The notes beneath the pieces are model-generated. The model saw nothing but the letters and a program-made list of their open reading frames with translations. It did not search any database and was not told where the DNA came from. A program made the position numbers and the translations under genes. This document shows, piece after piece, positions 5,109 through 5,212 of a stretch of DNA of 5,212 nucleotides (position 1 is the first letter of the stretch; each line of letters opens with the position of its first letter). The DNA is taken from assembly GCA_003449515.1 (NCBI GenBank), contig DMHI01000019.1:1-5212 (forward strand), given 5' to 3'. This DNA is from Lysobacteraceae bacterium (lineage in GTDB: Bacteria; Pseudomonadota; Gammaproteobacteria; Xanthomonadales; Xanthomonadaceae).

Positions 5109-5212
5109 ATGCTTTTTCTCGCGTCCCGATCCCCGCGCCGGCGTGCGCTCCTCGAGCAGCTCGGCCTGGCGCCGGGGCTGCTCGATGTCGACGTTCCCGA
5201 AGTGCGCCAGCC
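5109..5212 (+). CDS. maf: Maf-family nucleotide pyrophosphatase, N-terminal fragment (runs off the window)
   Basis: The first 34 residues of a Maf (YhdE-like) protein. These cytoplasmic enzymes hydrolyse nucleoside triphosphates such as dTTP and UTP, and modified forms of them, to the monophosphate plus pyrophosphate; the family was first named for septum inhibition when overexpressed. The visible segment begins MLFLASRSPRRRALLEQLG, containing the family signature LASxSPRRxxLL at residues 4-15 with the substrate-phosphate-binding Ser-Pro-Arg-Arg, and continues with a DVDVPEVR stretch typical of this position. The ATG at 5109 fits the family start, which falls two to four residues before the signature. 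The gene is divergent from the cyclase gene across 61 nt and appears to have its own promoter. The subfamily (dTTP/UTP versus 7-methyl-GTP) cannot be settled from this fragment. Confidence 0.88.
   Translation, partial: MLFLASRSPRRRALLEQLGLAPGLLDVDVPEVRQ

Overview
The window is GC-rich chromosomal DNA with Gammaproteobacteria gene content. The gene order and the protein sequences resemble the Xanthomonadaceae/Lysobacteraceae (Xanthomonas, Lysobacter and Luteimonas type). That placement rests on recalled family resemblance and was not searched. There are no rRNA or tRNA genes, CRISPR arrays, insertion sequences or phage genes.

Layout, left to right. Positions 1-1943 hold a tight forward housekeeping run: the C-terminal end of holA (DNA polymerase III delta subunit), nadD (NaMN adenylyltransferase), rsfS (ribosomal silencing factor) and rlmH (23S rRNA pseudouridine-1915 methyltransferase). 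An 86-nt gap between nadD and rsfS carries a -10-like element and a Shine-Dalgarno sequence, so rsfS-rlmH may also have their own promoter. Positions 1952-5047 on the reverse strand encode one very large sensor protein of 1031 residues. It has a signal peptide, fourteen beta-propeller repeats (apparently two seven-bladed propellers), a Y_Y_Y domain, one transmembrane helix, a coiled coil and an intact GGDEF diguanylate cyclase domain. It converges on rlmH with an 8-nt gap. It diverges across 61 nt from the start of maf (nucleotide pyrophosphatase), which runs off the right end.

How the genes relate. holA, nadD, rsfS, rlmH and maf are growth and housekeeping functions (replication, NAD synthesis, ribosome control and maturation, nucleotide sanitation). 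The cyclase is a signalling gene in the opposite orientation, placed between rlmH and maf, which I would expect to be close neighbours in related genomes. It probably reads a periplasmic signal and makes cyclic di-GMP in the cytoplasm.

The best second-look points are: rlmH has no usable ATG/GTG/TTG start and seems to begin at CTG; both divergent genes have a TAnGCT -10-like box exactly 6 nt before the ATG, which suggests leaderless mRNAs; a perfect 10-bp palindrome lies between those two boxes; and the sensor gene interrupts a housekeeping cluster. I found no wholly new system.
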